DNA from: Pollutimonas subterranea
Lineage (GTDB): Bacteria; Pseudomonadota; Gammaproteobacteria; Burkholderiales; Burkholderiaceae_B
DNA length: 64,000 bases
Assembly: GCF_002849655.1 (NCBI RefSeq)
Contig: NZ_PDNW01000001.1
Location: 434,001 to 498,000, forward strand
Direction: 5' to 3'
Shown here: positions 8,899-17,482 of the stretch, piece after piece
Position numbering within the stretch: position 1 is the first letter of the stretch
Layout of the letters: each line of letters opens with the position of its first letter
Made by a program: the position numbers and the translations under genes
The notes under the pieces: generated by a model
What the model was told of the DNA's origin: nothing
The model's database searches: none
The model's input: only the letters and a program-made list of their open reading frames with translations

Positions 8899-9657
8899 TT
8901 AGTGTGGTCGCCGCGACTTTCGCTTCGATCTTCGCGCCATCATGTTCAGGCCTTCAACGGCCGCCGAGAATGCCATGGCTGCGTAGATGTATCCCTTGGG
9001 TACATGCGCGCCGAAGCCTTCGGCAATCAAAGTCATGCCTATCATGATCAGAAAGCCCAGTGCCAACATCACCACAGTAGGATTGTGGTTGATGAACTCG
9101 GCTAACGGGTTGGCGGCAAGCAGCATCACCGTTACCGCAACCACGACTGCGATCACCATGATCGGTATGTGCTCGGTCATTCCCACGGCCGTGATGATGC
9201 TGTCGACAGAAAAAACCAGATCGAGCAACAGGATTTGCACGATGGCAGCCGAAAAGGACATCGACACAGCCTTTCCGGCGTTCTTTCCTTCGAACATGTC
9301 GCCTTCAGGCGGGGGATCGACACTATGATGGATCTCCTTGGTCGCCTTCCATAGGAGGAATAGACCGCCGGCGATCAGGATCATGTCTTTCCACGAAAAG
9401 CCTTGATCGAACAGGTGGATGACCGGCTCGGTAAGCTGCACGATCCAGGCGACTGTACCCAAAAGACCCAAGCGCAAAATCAATGCGAGGCCGATACCTA
9501 TTCGCCGTGCCTTCGTTCGCTGGGCTTCGGGAAGTTTATTGGTAAGAATCGATATGAAAATGAGGTTGTCGATACCCAGCACGACTTCCATTGCAATAAG
9601 AGTGGCCAAAGCCACCCAGGCGGTGGGATTGACGGCAAGCTGTATCAGATAGTCCAT
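8899..9657 (-). CDS. TerC-family integral membrane protein
   Basis: The 252-residue protein has about seven membrane helices and the TerC-family features: an early acidic motif in the first helix ([12 protein letters not shown]), and a second in [14 protein letters not shown] with a conserved Asp. Family members include tellurium-resistance TerC and manganese or calcium exporters such as Alx and MeeF; the exact ion cannot be read from this sequence. The C-terminus is basic ([12 protein letters not shown]), consistent with a cytoplasmic tail. It is a single gene convergent with the oxidase operon. The upstream 217 bp (9658-9874) contain its promoter and that of the b561 gene; no riboswitch-like structure was recognised. 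Confidence 0.88.
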   Translation of the reverse strand: MDYLIQLAVNPTAWVALATLIAMEVVLGIDNLIFISILTNKLPEAQRTKARRIGIGLALILRLGLLGTVAWIVQLTEPVIHLFDQGFSWKDMILIAGGLFLLWKATKEIHHSVDPPPEGDMFEGKNAGKAVSMSFSAAIVQILLLDLVFSVDSIITAVGMTEHIPIMVIAVVVAVTVMLLAANPLAEFINHNPTVVMLALGFLIMIGMTLIAEGFGAHVPKGYIYAAMAFSAAVEGLNMMARRSKRKSRRPH

Positions 9658-9874
9658 GTGGCTTCACCCCTGTTCAACCAGCGCACGTAGCTAAGTGTTT
9701 GTTGAGTTGCGATTTAAGTATTGCACACATTCTCACGCAGCAACACAGGCGGTCAGTGTTATTCGCCAACGCCATCATTTACCGTAATACCCCCGTGTTA
9801 AGCTAAATTTAAGAATTGGTATTCCTCATTTTTTACCAGCATCATTTCATGACCGAACCATACTGGAGCAAGCC

Positions 9875-10402
9875 ATGCGCAACGACTCACCCAGCCACTA
9901 CGGCGGCACAACACGTTTTCTACACTGGGGAATGGGCTTGCTGATTCTGCTTCAGTTCCTGAAGCTTGGGGACCGAATACGCGATGGCGAGCACTGGATT
10001 GGCCAAACCATCGTCCCGTGGCACATATCCATTGGCGTCCTTATATTCGCATTGGCGATCGTACGCTTAGGATGGGCAATGCGACAACGCCCGCATCGAC
10101 CGCAACCCGAGGCCTCCCCGGCAATGGTCAGGCTGGGGCATTTTTTGTTGTATGCCTGTATGTTCCTCATGCCGCTTACCGGCCTCGCGGCAATGCTCGG
10201 AGGCGGCTACGGACTTACCGTCTTCGGCGTCGATATCGTCACAAAAACCGAGGTGGAAATACCTTGGCTTGGCGCGATCGGAAACCTGCATTCGCCGATC
10301 GCGTGGATTTTCGTAGTACTGGTAGTGGGCCATATTGCCGCGGCGCTATTCCATCACTTCGTCAGGCGTGATCAAACACTGCGTCGCATGCTGGGCCAGT
10401 AA
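9875..10402 (+). CDS. Cytochrome b561 family protein
   Basis: The 175-residue protein has four membrane helices with His residues placed to bind two haems b: the first in the N-terminal FLHW motif, others in VPWHISIGVLI, RLGHFLLY and VVGHIAAALFHHF. Bacterial CybB-type b561 proteins oxidise quinol or transfer electrons, including to superoxide, in the inner membrane. The ATG follows GGAGCAAGCC, a reasonable ribosome site. It is a single gene. Proximity to cytochrome oxidase and TerC genes gives a redox or stress setting but no specific partner. Confidence 0.9.
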   Translation: MRNDSPSHYGGTTRFLHWGMGLLILLQFLKLGDRIRDGEHWIGQTIVPWHISIGVLIFALAIVRLGWAMRQRPHRPQPEASPAMVRLGHFLLYACMFLMPLTGLAAMLGGGYGLTVFGVDIVTKTEVEIPWLGAIGNLHSPIAWIFVVLVVGHIAAALFHHFVRRDQTLRRMLGQ

Positions 10403-10526
10403 CAAGGGCACGCTCAGGGCTTCGCACGGCGCCGGCGCTCCGGTACGCGGCTTGCTGCATTTTGTTCTCAAAGCAGTGATGGGCAACCATCCGGTATACG
10501 GAACATTCAGCTAAGGAGAAAGCAAG

Positions 10527-11576
10527 ATGCGTAACGACAATCAGCGCCGATATGGCAGCGATCGTAGTGCAGGCGATCGGAATGAAGAGGATGGCAGGCA
10601 GGGGAGGTCGGGTGGCGGCGGACAGGGCGGCGGTTACCGTGAGCGGGGCCAGCACTACGACGACGCCCCTCGCTATGAAGGCGGATACGAGCGCTCCGAC
10701 CAATTCATGGGTACCCTGAGCCAAGGCCGCGATTTTGATAGCGGTCGGGACTTCGACAATGGTGAGCAGTACGCAAACCGGGAGGGCAGCCATGGACGTG
10801 GACAACGCACTGCTCATGACGACCGTTATGGAGGCGGGGGTCAGAACTACAGCGGTGGCCAGGGACGTTATGGCGGTGGCGGTCAGAACGAAGGCCGTGG
10901 CGGCCGAGAATCGAACTATGGCAGCCATCAAAGCAACTTTGAAAACTGGCCATACGAACAAGGCGGCTATGGAGGCCGTGGCGGTGGCGGATACGAACGC
11001 GAACAAGGTTACGGCGGCTACGGTGGGGGCCTGGGCGGTCGAGGCTTTGGCTCGTCGGAAGGCGGCGAATCGGATTGGCAACGCGGCCAAGGGCGCAGTG
11101 GCCAGGGGCAAGGCCAAGGAATGGGTTGGCAGTCCGGGCGCCAGCGACATACACCCAAAGGCTACAAACGCTCTGATGAACGCCTGCGCGAAGACATCTG
11201 CGAACAGCTAAGCCACAGTGGTCTGGACGTAAGCGACGTATCGGTCAGCGTAGCCGACGGCAAGGTCACCCTTGAGGGTACCGTCCAGGACAGGCGCACA
11301 AAACATGCCATTGAAGATCGGGCCGACGACTGCATGGGCGTGCAAGACGTCGATAACCGTATTCGCGTCGAGCGGGAAGGTTCATTCGGGCAACAAACCC
11401 CCGGAGGCATGAGCCGGCAAATCTCTGCGGAAATGAGGGCGGGGGGCGGTGGCACTGGCTCAGAAGGACAGGGCGCCGACAGCACCGGCGGCAGCAACTC
11501 GATGGGCGGTGCTGGACAGCCCGCAGGAAGCTCGGGTAACAAAACCGGTTCGTCCAGCGGTTCCAACAAGAGTTAA
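10527..11576 (+). CDS. Glycine-rich BON-domain protein
   Basis: The 349-residue protein has a long low-complexity N-terminal half (about residues 1-205) rich in Gly, Arg, Tyr, Gln and Asp. A single BON domain follows (about 220-285: DERLREDICEQLSH, then VSVADGKVTLEGTVQDR and a final AxxVxGVxDVxNRI-type strand). The tail is Gly/Ser rich. BON domains bind phospholipid or other hydrophobic partners and occur in OsmY-type stress proteins. No signal peptide is visible, so it is probably cytoplasmic or exported by an unusual route. An AAGGAG ribosome site lies before ATG 10527. The N-terminal composition resembles phase-separating RNA- or membrane-binding repeats, which is only an impression. Function is unknown. 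Confidence 0.85.
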   Translation: MRNDNQRRYGSDRSAGDRNEEDGRQGRSGGGGQGGGYRERGQHYDDAPRYEGGYERSDQFMGTLSQGRDFDSGRDFDNGEQYANREGSHGRGQRTAHDDRYGGGGQNYSGGQGRYGGGGQNEGRGGRESNYGSHQSNFENWPYEQGGYGGRGGGGYEREQGYGGYGGGLGGRGFGSSEGGESDWQRGQGRSGQGQGQGMGWQSGRQRHTPKGYKRSDERLREDICEQLSHSGLDVSDVSVSVADGKVTLEGTVQDRRTKHAIEDRADDCMGVQDVDNRIRVEREGSFGQQTPGGMSRQISAEMRAGGGGTGSEGQGADSTGGSNSMGGAGQPAGSSGNKTGSSSGSNKS

Positions 11577-11616
11577 GGCAACACGAATCACGTCCTGATC
11601 CAACAGGTTCACGCAT

Positions 11617-11656
11617 CGCCGCCACCGCCCTTGTGCCGCTGGCGGCGGTTTCTTTT
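11617..11656 (+). terminator. Rho-independent terminator after the BON gene
   Basis: An 8-bp stem, CGCCGCCA at 11617-11624 with TGGCGGCG at 11640-11647, is followed by GTTTCTTTT at 11648-11656. It lies about 40 bases after the BON stop codon. The following 11657-11901 hold no recognised gene and should include the autotransporter promoter. Confidence 0.7.
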
Positions 11657-11901
11657 GCGCCCCTGCCGTACCCATCTCGCGTTTAGCGCCTCAATGTGCA
11701 GGGCAATTGGCCGTCGGAAATATCTGCCGCGTTATGCGAGTACGTCATCAGTTTCCGACCGCGCTCGGCGGCCAGTGTGCTCGTGTCCCATGCGGGGGCT
11801 GTGTGATAAAGTTTAGGCCTAATACGATTTGTTACTCATTGCAATAGGCAGTGTGGTGGCATTTGCGTCCCTGACTATTTCCCTTTGGTATCTCACACAA
11901 G

Positions 11902-14900
11902 ATGAAGACAATTGCCCCTTTTGCATTGGTGTTGTTACTCGGGGCTTCCCCATCCTCGGCCATTGAATACCGAAGTATTGAAAACCCGGCGGGAAGGATA
12001 GTATTTGAGGCGCGTTTCTTCGACGTGGAGGATGGACCCTACATCGAGGAAGGCGATGAGTCGCAGGAGTCGGTTTGGGCGTGGCAGCCGCATTTGCAGG
12101 AGCAGATCGTCACCGGTTTGAAATACTGGGCGGAAGTGATACAGCCCATGGGTGACAGCGCGCAGCCGACGATTGTGAATATCGGTACGGACGACACTCC
12201 TGGCAACGCCTTTGGCGGTTCACCGCTGGAGAACGGTGATGCCGGCACCAAGACACTCCTTCAACAGAGTTTGCAAGGACTTCCTGTTGACGAAGACGAT
12301 CTGAATGTCGGCGCACATGGTTACTTTGGCCTAGGCCCATCCGGTTACCCGATCACATCCGCGCTTACGCAGATTCCGCTGTCTGGAAAGGACGACTTGG
12401 TTTCAACCGCAATTCACGAGCTTGCCCATGGTCTGGGCATCCTGGGCGGGGCTGACGACGCGGAGGGCCCCTTCACACCTCAATTTGCGGACGTGCTTAC
12501 CGGTATGGCGCCTTTGATGGTCGACGACAACGGTAATCCGGCCAGGCCGAATCAGGCCATACTGTGTGAGGGCTGCGACAACGCCTATGATCCCGCCGCA
12601 TTCGATGTGCGCAGCGACCGAGGCATACTGGTTGGCCCAAATATTCTTGAGGCGCTGGACGGTGGATTGCCCGGTGTACCTGTCACCATGCTCTATGAGG
12701 TCGGCGGCGAAACGGGCGTGGACAATAACAATATGAGCCATCTCGAGCTCAACAACAGCACGATGAGCCACCAGAACTACCGCAGTTACACGGCGTTCAC
12801 GGAGGCTGAGCTTGCTGTCCTGCAGGACATAGGCTACACGATAGATCGTCGAAACTTCTTCGGGCGCTCGGTATACGGAAGTGGCTTGGATATCGTCAAT
12901 GATCGAGGCTTCTTTGCACGAAATGCAGAAGGCACGCAATATCTGCATGGCCAGTACAACCGCGCATCCCTTGGACTTGGCCTGCACGTTTATGGCAGTC
13001 ACAACCGGATTCGCCAGGTCGGCGACTTGTTGGCCGCGGGTGCGGGCGGCGCTGGAATAAGGGTGGACGGCGAAGGCAACACGCTTATCATCGACCCCGG
13101 AGTGCGTGTGCATGCAAATGGCCTGGACGGCCAGGGCGTCATGTTCGCCTACGGCAAGGATCATGTGCTGGTGCAGCGCGGCGATGTGGAAGCGCAGGGC
13201 ACGCGAGGTGTGGGACTGCGCTTTGACTTCGGCGACAACGGCCTGAGCAACGAGGTTGAGTCCCGCGGGTCATACATCCGTACACTTCATGGCCAGCCCT
13301 TCGATTTGCTGCCGGAGCTGCAAGGTCCACTCGTACGCCAGGCAGACATCAGCGGCCGTGTGGCGGGACGCGAGGCGGCCATCTACATTTCCGCCAACGC
13401 CCATGTGGGCAGCATCAATTTGATGCAGGGTGCACGAGTCGACGGTGACATCGTGTCCCGCTACGCCGAGCGCGATGCGGCCGGCGACCTGCGCTTGACC
13501 ACCGTCTCTTTCGGCCAACGCGCAGACGAGCAAGGCCGGGCGACAGGCGTTGCGGATTCCGATTTTCGCTTTGCCTACGCCGGCAATATCAGCGGGAAGG
13601 ACAACTTGACGCTGTCTTTCGAGGGCGGTGAGACGCGTCTGAGTGGTATGCACCAGGTGCATGGGGCGGCTGTTCGCGATGGCGCAACATTGTCGGGCAC
13701 GTCGACGTTTGGCATGGCGCCAGGCACCAGGTTTTCAAACCATGGCACGCTTGCTCCCGGCAACTCCATTGGACGCATGACCGTCGACGGTGATTACGCG
13801 CAGACGTCTTCCGGTAGGCTGGCAGCGGAGTTCATGGCTAGCGGTGCGCACGATGTAGTGGCCGTCAGCGGCACTGCAGATCTCGCCGGCACGCTCCAGC
13901 TTACCCCGATGGCAGATTGGTACAGCAGCGCCTGGACCGTACAGACGGGCAGCGTGGTCGACGCGGCCGTACAACGCGGTGAATTCGGTATTGTTGCATT
14001 CGCGTCCACATCCCCGACCCTGGACTTCAGCGCGACGGCATTGGGCGGGCAACGCTACCTGCTGGAGGCTCATCGTGCCGCCGATGCTTACAGCCAGTAT
14101 GGCCAGGATGACAATGAGCGGGCGGCGGGTCAGGCGCTGCAGCAGGTCGCCGGGCACGCTCCATCAGATGCGCAGTCCTTTTTCCGTACGCTGGACTTCT
14201 CGGCGCCGGATGGCAGCGAGGTCGGCCGCAGCTTGTCTCTAGTGTCGCCGGCTGGCTATAGCGCAGGCTTTGCCGCATCGTTGCAGCGCGAACGCGATGT
14301 GATGGATACCGCCTTGCGCGGCTTTGGCGAAGGCTTGGGCAATAGCGGTTCAGACTGGAAGGGATTTGCCGTTGCCTTTGGCGGCGAGGGCAGGCAAGAC
14401 GCCCGCGATTCGATCGTAGGTTACGACGCCTCCACCTACGGCGTTGTCATCGGTGGCGGTCGGCGCCTGAACGCGCAGCCGGACACTTTCGTGGGTGTCC
14501 ACCTGGATATCGCCGATCAGTCCGTGAGACTCAAGGCGCCGCAGTGGGGCAAAGGGGAAAGCACCGCCTTCGGCCTGGGCGCGCAAGTTCGATACCAGCC
14601 TGACGCGTTCGCGGGCCCCTATGCCTATGGCGGCGTCCGGTTCGGCATCGAAGAGGGCTCCATGGACCGTCACGTGGCAGTCGGCGACTATTACGCCGCA
14701 CATTCGGCCGACTGGACCGGCCATAGCGCTTCGGTGCAGGCAGGCGGTGGCTATCGATGGCGCCTTAGCCCGACATTGTCGGCAGGTCCCTTTGCGTCAC
14801 TTAACTACGCACGGGTATCGCGCCCAGGCGTCGATGAGTCGGGCGCAGCCGCCACGCGCCTGTACCTGGACAGCCAGCGTATCGACGCGCTGCGCTCCAG

Positions 14901-15207
14901 CATCGGGATGGGTGCCAGCATGATGCTGCCATTGCAATCACAAGGTGAAGTCAGGGCGCACGCCCAGGCGAGCTGGGAGCATGAGTGGCTGAACCGGAAT
15001 GTGACGCAAACGGCGCGGTTCGCGGCGTGGCCGGCGGCTGCTTTCGAAAGCACCAACGCCGTGTTGCCGCGCGACAGCCTCGCCCTGCGCGTAGGGGTGG
15101 ACTGGAAGCGCAGCGAACGCTTTTCTACGGGCATCGACCTGGGTGGCCGGCTGGGCAATGGCTATAAGGCGTTGGAAGGACAGTTGTCGATGCGTTGGCG
15201 GTTCTGA
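11902..15207 (+). CDS. Autotransporter with N-terminal zinc-metalloprotease domain
   Basis: The 1101-residue protein has a signal peptide (residues 1-20, ending SPSSA), a passenger of about 800 residues and a C-terminal beta-barrel (about 830-1101) ending in the outer-membrane signature SMRWRF. The passenger begins with a protease-like domain: the zinc motif HELAHGLG is at 172-179, and an MSHQNY stretch near residue 290 may be the Met-turn or substrate floor. The canonical third metzincin His (HExxHxxGxxH) is absent, with Gly at that position, so another ligand must be used. A beta-helix region follows with an autochaperone-like segment (LAPGNSIGRMTVDGDY). It probably cleaves proteins at the cell surface. 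It lies 97 bp before the sulfatase genes on the same strand. Confidence 0.88.
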   Translation: MKTIAPFALVLLLGASPSSAIEYRSIENPAGRIVFEARFFDVEDGPYIEEGDESQESVWAWQPHLQEQIVTGLKYWAEVIQPMGDSAQPTIVNIGTDDTPGNAFGGSPLENGDAGTKTLLQQSLQGLPVDEDDLNVGAHGYFGLGPSGYPITSALTQIPLSGKDDLVSTAIHELAHGLGILGGADDAEGPFTPQFADVLTGMAPLMVDDNGNPARPNQAILCEGCDNAYDPAAFDVRSDRGILVGPNILEALDGGLPGVPVTMLYEVGGETGVDNNNMSHLELNNSTMSHQNYRSYTAFTEAELAVLQDIGYTIDRRNFFGRSVYGSGLDIVNDRGFFARNAEGTQYLHGQYNRASLGLGLHVYGSHNRIRQVGDLLAAGAGGAGIRVDGEGNTLIIDPGVRVHANGLDGQGVMFAYGKDHVLVQRGDVEAQGTRGVGLRFDFGDNGLSNEVESRGSYIRTLHGQPFDLLPELQGPLVRQADISGRVAGREAAIYISANAHVGSINLMQGARVDGDIVSRYAERDAAGDLRLTTVSFGQRADEQGRATGVADSDFRFAYAGNISGKDNLTLSFEGGETRLSGMHQVHGAAVRDGATLSGTSTFGMAPGTRFSNHGTLAPGNSIGRMTVDGDYAQTSSGRLAAEFMASGAHDVVAVSGTADLAGTLQLTPMADWYSSAWTVQTGSVVDAAVQRGEFGIVAFASTSPTLDFSATALGGQRYLLEAHRAADAYSQYGQDDNERAAGQALQQVAGHAPSDAQSFFRTLDFSAPDGSEVGRSLSLVSPAGYSAGFAASLQRERDVMDTALRGFGEGLGNSGSDWKGFAVAFGGEGRQDARDSIVGYDASTYGVVIGGGRRLNAQPDTFVGVHLDIADQSVRLKAPQWGKGESTAFGLGAQVRYQPDAFAGPYAYGGVRFGIEEGSMDRHVAVGDYYAAHSADWTGHSASVQAGGGYRWRLSPTLSAGPFASLNYARVSRPGVDESGAAATRLYLDSQRIDALRSSIGMGASMMLPLQSQGEVRAHAQASWEHEWLNRNVTQTARFAAWPAAAFESTNAVLPRDSLALRVGVDWKRSERFSTGIDLGGRLGNGYKALEGQLSMRWRF

Positions 15208-15304
15208 TTTAACTGTTGCATTCCATGGAAGTCTGTTACGATTTCGAGCACTTGAAAGTGGTGGCGGAACATGCTGCGGCATTGTGGCTGCATTGGAGAC
15301 AAAT

Positions 15305-17482
15305 TTGAACAAGACGATTCCGGCCTTATTTACCGCGGGCTTGACCGCGCTGGTTCTTACCGGGTGCAACAGCGGCAGCGGCTCCTCGCAGGACTCTGCT
15401 CGAGGCCCGCAGGGCCCGAATATTCTTTTTGTCATCATGGATGACGTTGGCATCGATCAGATGAAGGTCTTCGGCTATGGCGGGACCATCGGGCCCGATC
15501 TGCCAAATATAAATGCCGTCGCCCATGCCGGGGTTCGCTTCCGCAATACGTGGTCCATGCCCGAATGCTCGCCTGGCCGAGCCGCCTTTTTCGTGGGCCG
15601 CTATCCGGTGCGCACCGGCATCAATCAAGCCATCGGACCCAACGATCTGGCTACGTCTCAACTGTCGCCTTACGACATGACCACCCCCAAGTTGCTCAAG
15701 AAGGCCAATTACGAAAGTGCCATGTTCGGCAAGTTTCACCTGGCCGGCCCCGAAAATAACGAAGCAGAGAACGCAACGCCCAGCACGCTTGGCTGGGACC
15801 GCTTTTACGGCTGGGTGGGGGGACTGCCCGGGTCTATCGACACGTCGGCAGGGGGCGCGGCACCTACTAATTCGCATATGTGCGGCTTCATTCCGGGTGA
15901 ATTGGCCAAGGGCGGCGCGAGGACGGGCGCCTGCTATCAGCCCGACAACAGTTGCTCGGTCATTACCCGCACATCACCCGATCAGGACGCGGCTGGTTTG
16001 CAGTGCCTGGCTTCGGGTGGCATCCTGGTCCCCGACGCCACCTGCGGCATTCCACCAGCCTCGCTCGATTTCACACGCCAGAACGGCTATTACGTGTCGC
16101 CCCTTGTCAGCATCGAAAATGGCGATGTAGAGGTGGTGCCGCTGACCGACGCCCGCGCACGCGGTTACCGCACGACTATCGAAACCGATGCCGCGATCGA
16201 CTGGATCAAGTCCCGGCCATCGGATAGGGCCTGGATGGCCACGGTCAGCTACAGCGCTGCCCATACGCCATGGCAACAACCTCCGAAAAAGCTGCTTGCA
16301 GGACACGTCGGCCCGCTCGATCATCTTACTTGCACCGACAGCACTCTTGATACGCGGCTTATTCAGGACCGCATGACGGAAGCCCTGGATACCGAGTTCG
16401 GCAGGCTTCTGGTTGAAACCGGCTTGGCCAAGCGCGGCCAGGATGGCAGCCTCGACTACGACCCCAAAGCAACGAATACTGTCATCGTGATCGTTGGCGA
16501 CAACGGCTCATTAGCCGCTGCGGTGAAGCTTCCTTTCGACCTTACGCGGGCCAAGGGCACCGCCTATCAGACAGGTGTATGGGATCCGCTGATCATCGCG
16601 GGCCCACAGGTTGTCCAGCCAGACCGGGAAGTCGATCACATGGTCAATACTGTCGACTTGTTTCAATTTTTTGGAGAGTTGGCCGGCCTCGACGTTCATA
16701 AAGAAGTTCCCCGGACCGTCGATTCGGTGGGCATTTTGCCCTACCTGACCGATTCCGGCCAGGGTAGCCTGCGTACCATCAATTTCACCATGGGCGGCTT
16801 GAACGAGCAAGCCAACGGCGGACGGAACGGGCCTTGTGTCATCAGCACAGCGTGCACGGTTATCCCGACCTCCAAAAGTGTTTGCCAAGACAACCAAGGT
16901 GTATGGTGGGGGGCCGGTCACACCGACTCCTCGGTGCTGGCCAATCCCGATGGCGATGGGTACCTGTCATGCGCCGCAGTAAACCAGGCGCGGTACAAGA
17001 ACGGCGATTCGCTGCTGAACCTCGTGCCCGAATCATCCGTGGCCATCCGCAATGACCGCTATAAGCTGGTACGCAATTCAAGCGAGGACTACGTGCCGGC
17101 GACGGACAGTTTCGCTATGGAAATCGTCGATGGGTTGTACGAGATCAATCAGGCCGCACCCACGCCGCTGTTGGACACTGCGGATCGCGACTTGTTGCCA
17201 GGCGCGAATGCTGAAACGCTCGCCGTCTACAACGAGTTGCGCACCAAGCTTGAAGATATCCTGGCCTCCGAACCGGAATGCCCGGGCGATGGCAACATGG
17301 ACGGGGTGGTCAATGGTGAAGACCTCGGTAATTGGGCACGGATCGCTCATGCCTGGGGCATGTCCAGCGTTTATGACTTTGTGACCGGAGAATTCCGAGA
17401 CGGCAAGACGGACAACCGCGACGAAACGATCATCCAGGCGAATCTGGGCAAGACCTGCGAACGCACTCATGCTGTCTATTGA
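15305..17482 (+). CDS. Lipoprotein type I sulfatase with dockerin-like C-terminus
   Basis: The start is set at TTG 15305, after GGAGAC. It gives an N-terminus (NKTIPALFTAG) matching that of the sister sulfatase at 18660-20837, whereas earlier starts would bury the signal peptide. The 725-residue product has a lipobox LTGC (Cys21), metal ligands DD in FVIMDDVG, the formylglycine motif CSPGR with Cys88, GKFHL, SAAHTP and GDNG, so all sulfatase catalytic motifs are present. Two Cys-rich insertions (about residues 195-255 and 500-560) suggest disulfides in an exported protein. The end carries a Cys-bounded module with one clear calcium-type loop, DGNMDGVVNGED. It hydrolyses a sulfate ester of unknown substrate, and overlaps the FGE gene by 14 bp. 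Confidence 0.9.
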   Translation: MNKTIPALFTAGLTALVLTGCNSGSGSSQDSARGPQGPNILFVIMDDVGIDQMKVFGYGGTIGPDLPNINAVAHAGVRFRNTWSMPECSPGRAAFFVGRYPVRTGINQAIGPNDLATSQLSPYDMTTPKLLKKANYESAMFGKFHLAGPENNEAENATPSTLGWDRFYGWVGGLPGSIDTSAGGAAPTNSHMCGFIPGELAKGGARTGACYQPDNSCSVITRTSPDQDAAGLQCLASGGILVPDATCGIPPASLDFTRQNGYYVSPLVSIENGDVEVVPLTDARARGYRTTIETDAAIDWIKSRPSDRAWMATVSYSAAHTPWQQPPKKLLAGHVGPLDHLTCTDSTLDTRLIQDRMTEALDTEFGRLLVETGLAKRGQDGSLDYDPKATNTVIVIVGDNGSLAAAVKLPFDLTRAKGTAYQTGVWDPLIIAGPQVVQPDREVDHMVNTVDLFQFFGELAGLDVHKEVPRTVDSVGILPYLTDSGQGSLRTINFTMGGLNEQANGGRNGPCVISTACTVIPTSKSVCQDNQGVWWGAGHTDSSVLANPDGDGYLSCAAVNQARYKNGDSLLNLVPESSVAIRNDRYKLVRNSSEDYVPATDSFAMEIVDGLYEINQAAPTPLLDTADRDLLPGANAETLAVYNELRTKLEDILASEPECPGDGNMDGVVNGEDLGNWARIAHAWGMSSVYDFVTGEFRDGKTDNRDETIIQANLGKTCERTHAVY

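Noticed and set aside
10362-11150. 262-codon minus-strand frame opposite the BON gene
   Set aside because: It is Ala/Val/Thr-rich low complexity produced by reading the Gly/Arg-rich repeat backwards; the plus frame has a ribosome site and a BON domain.
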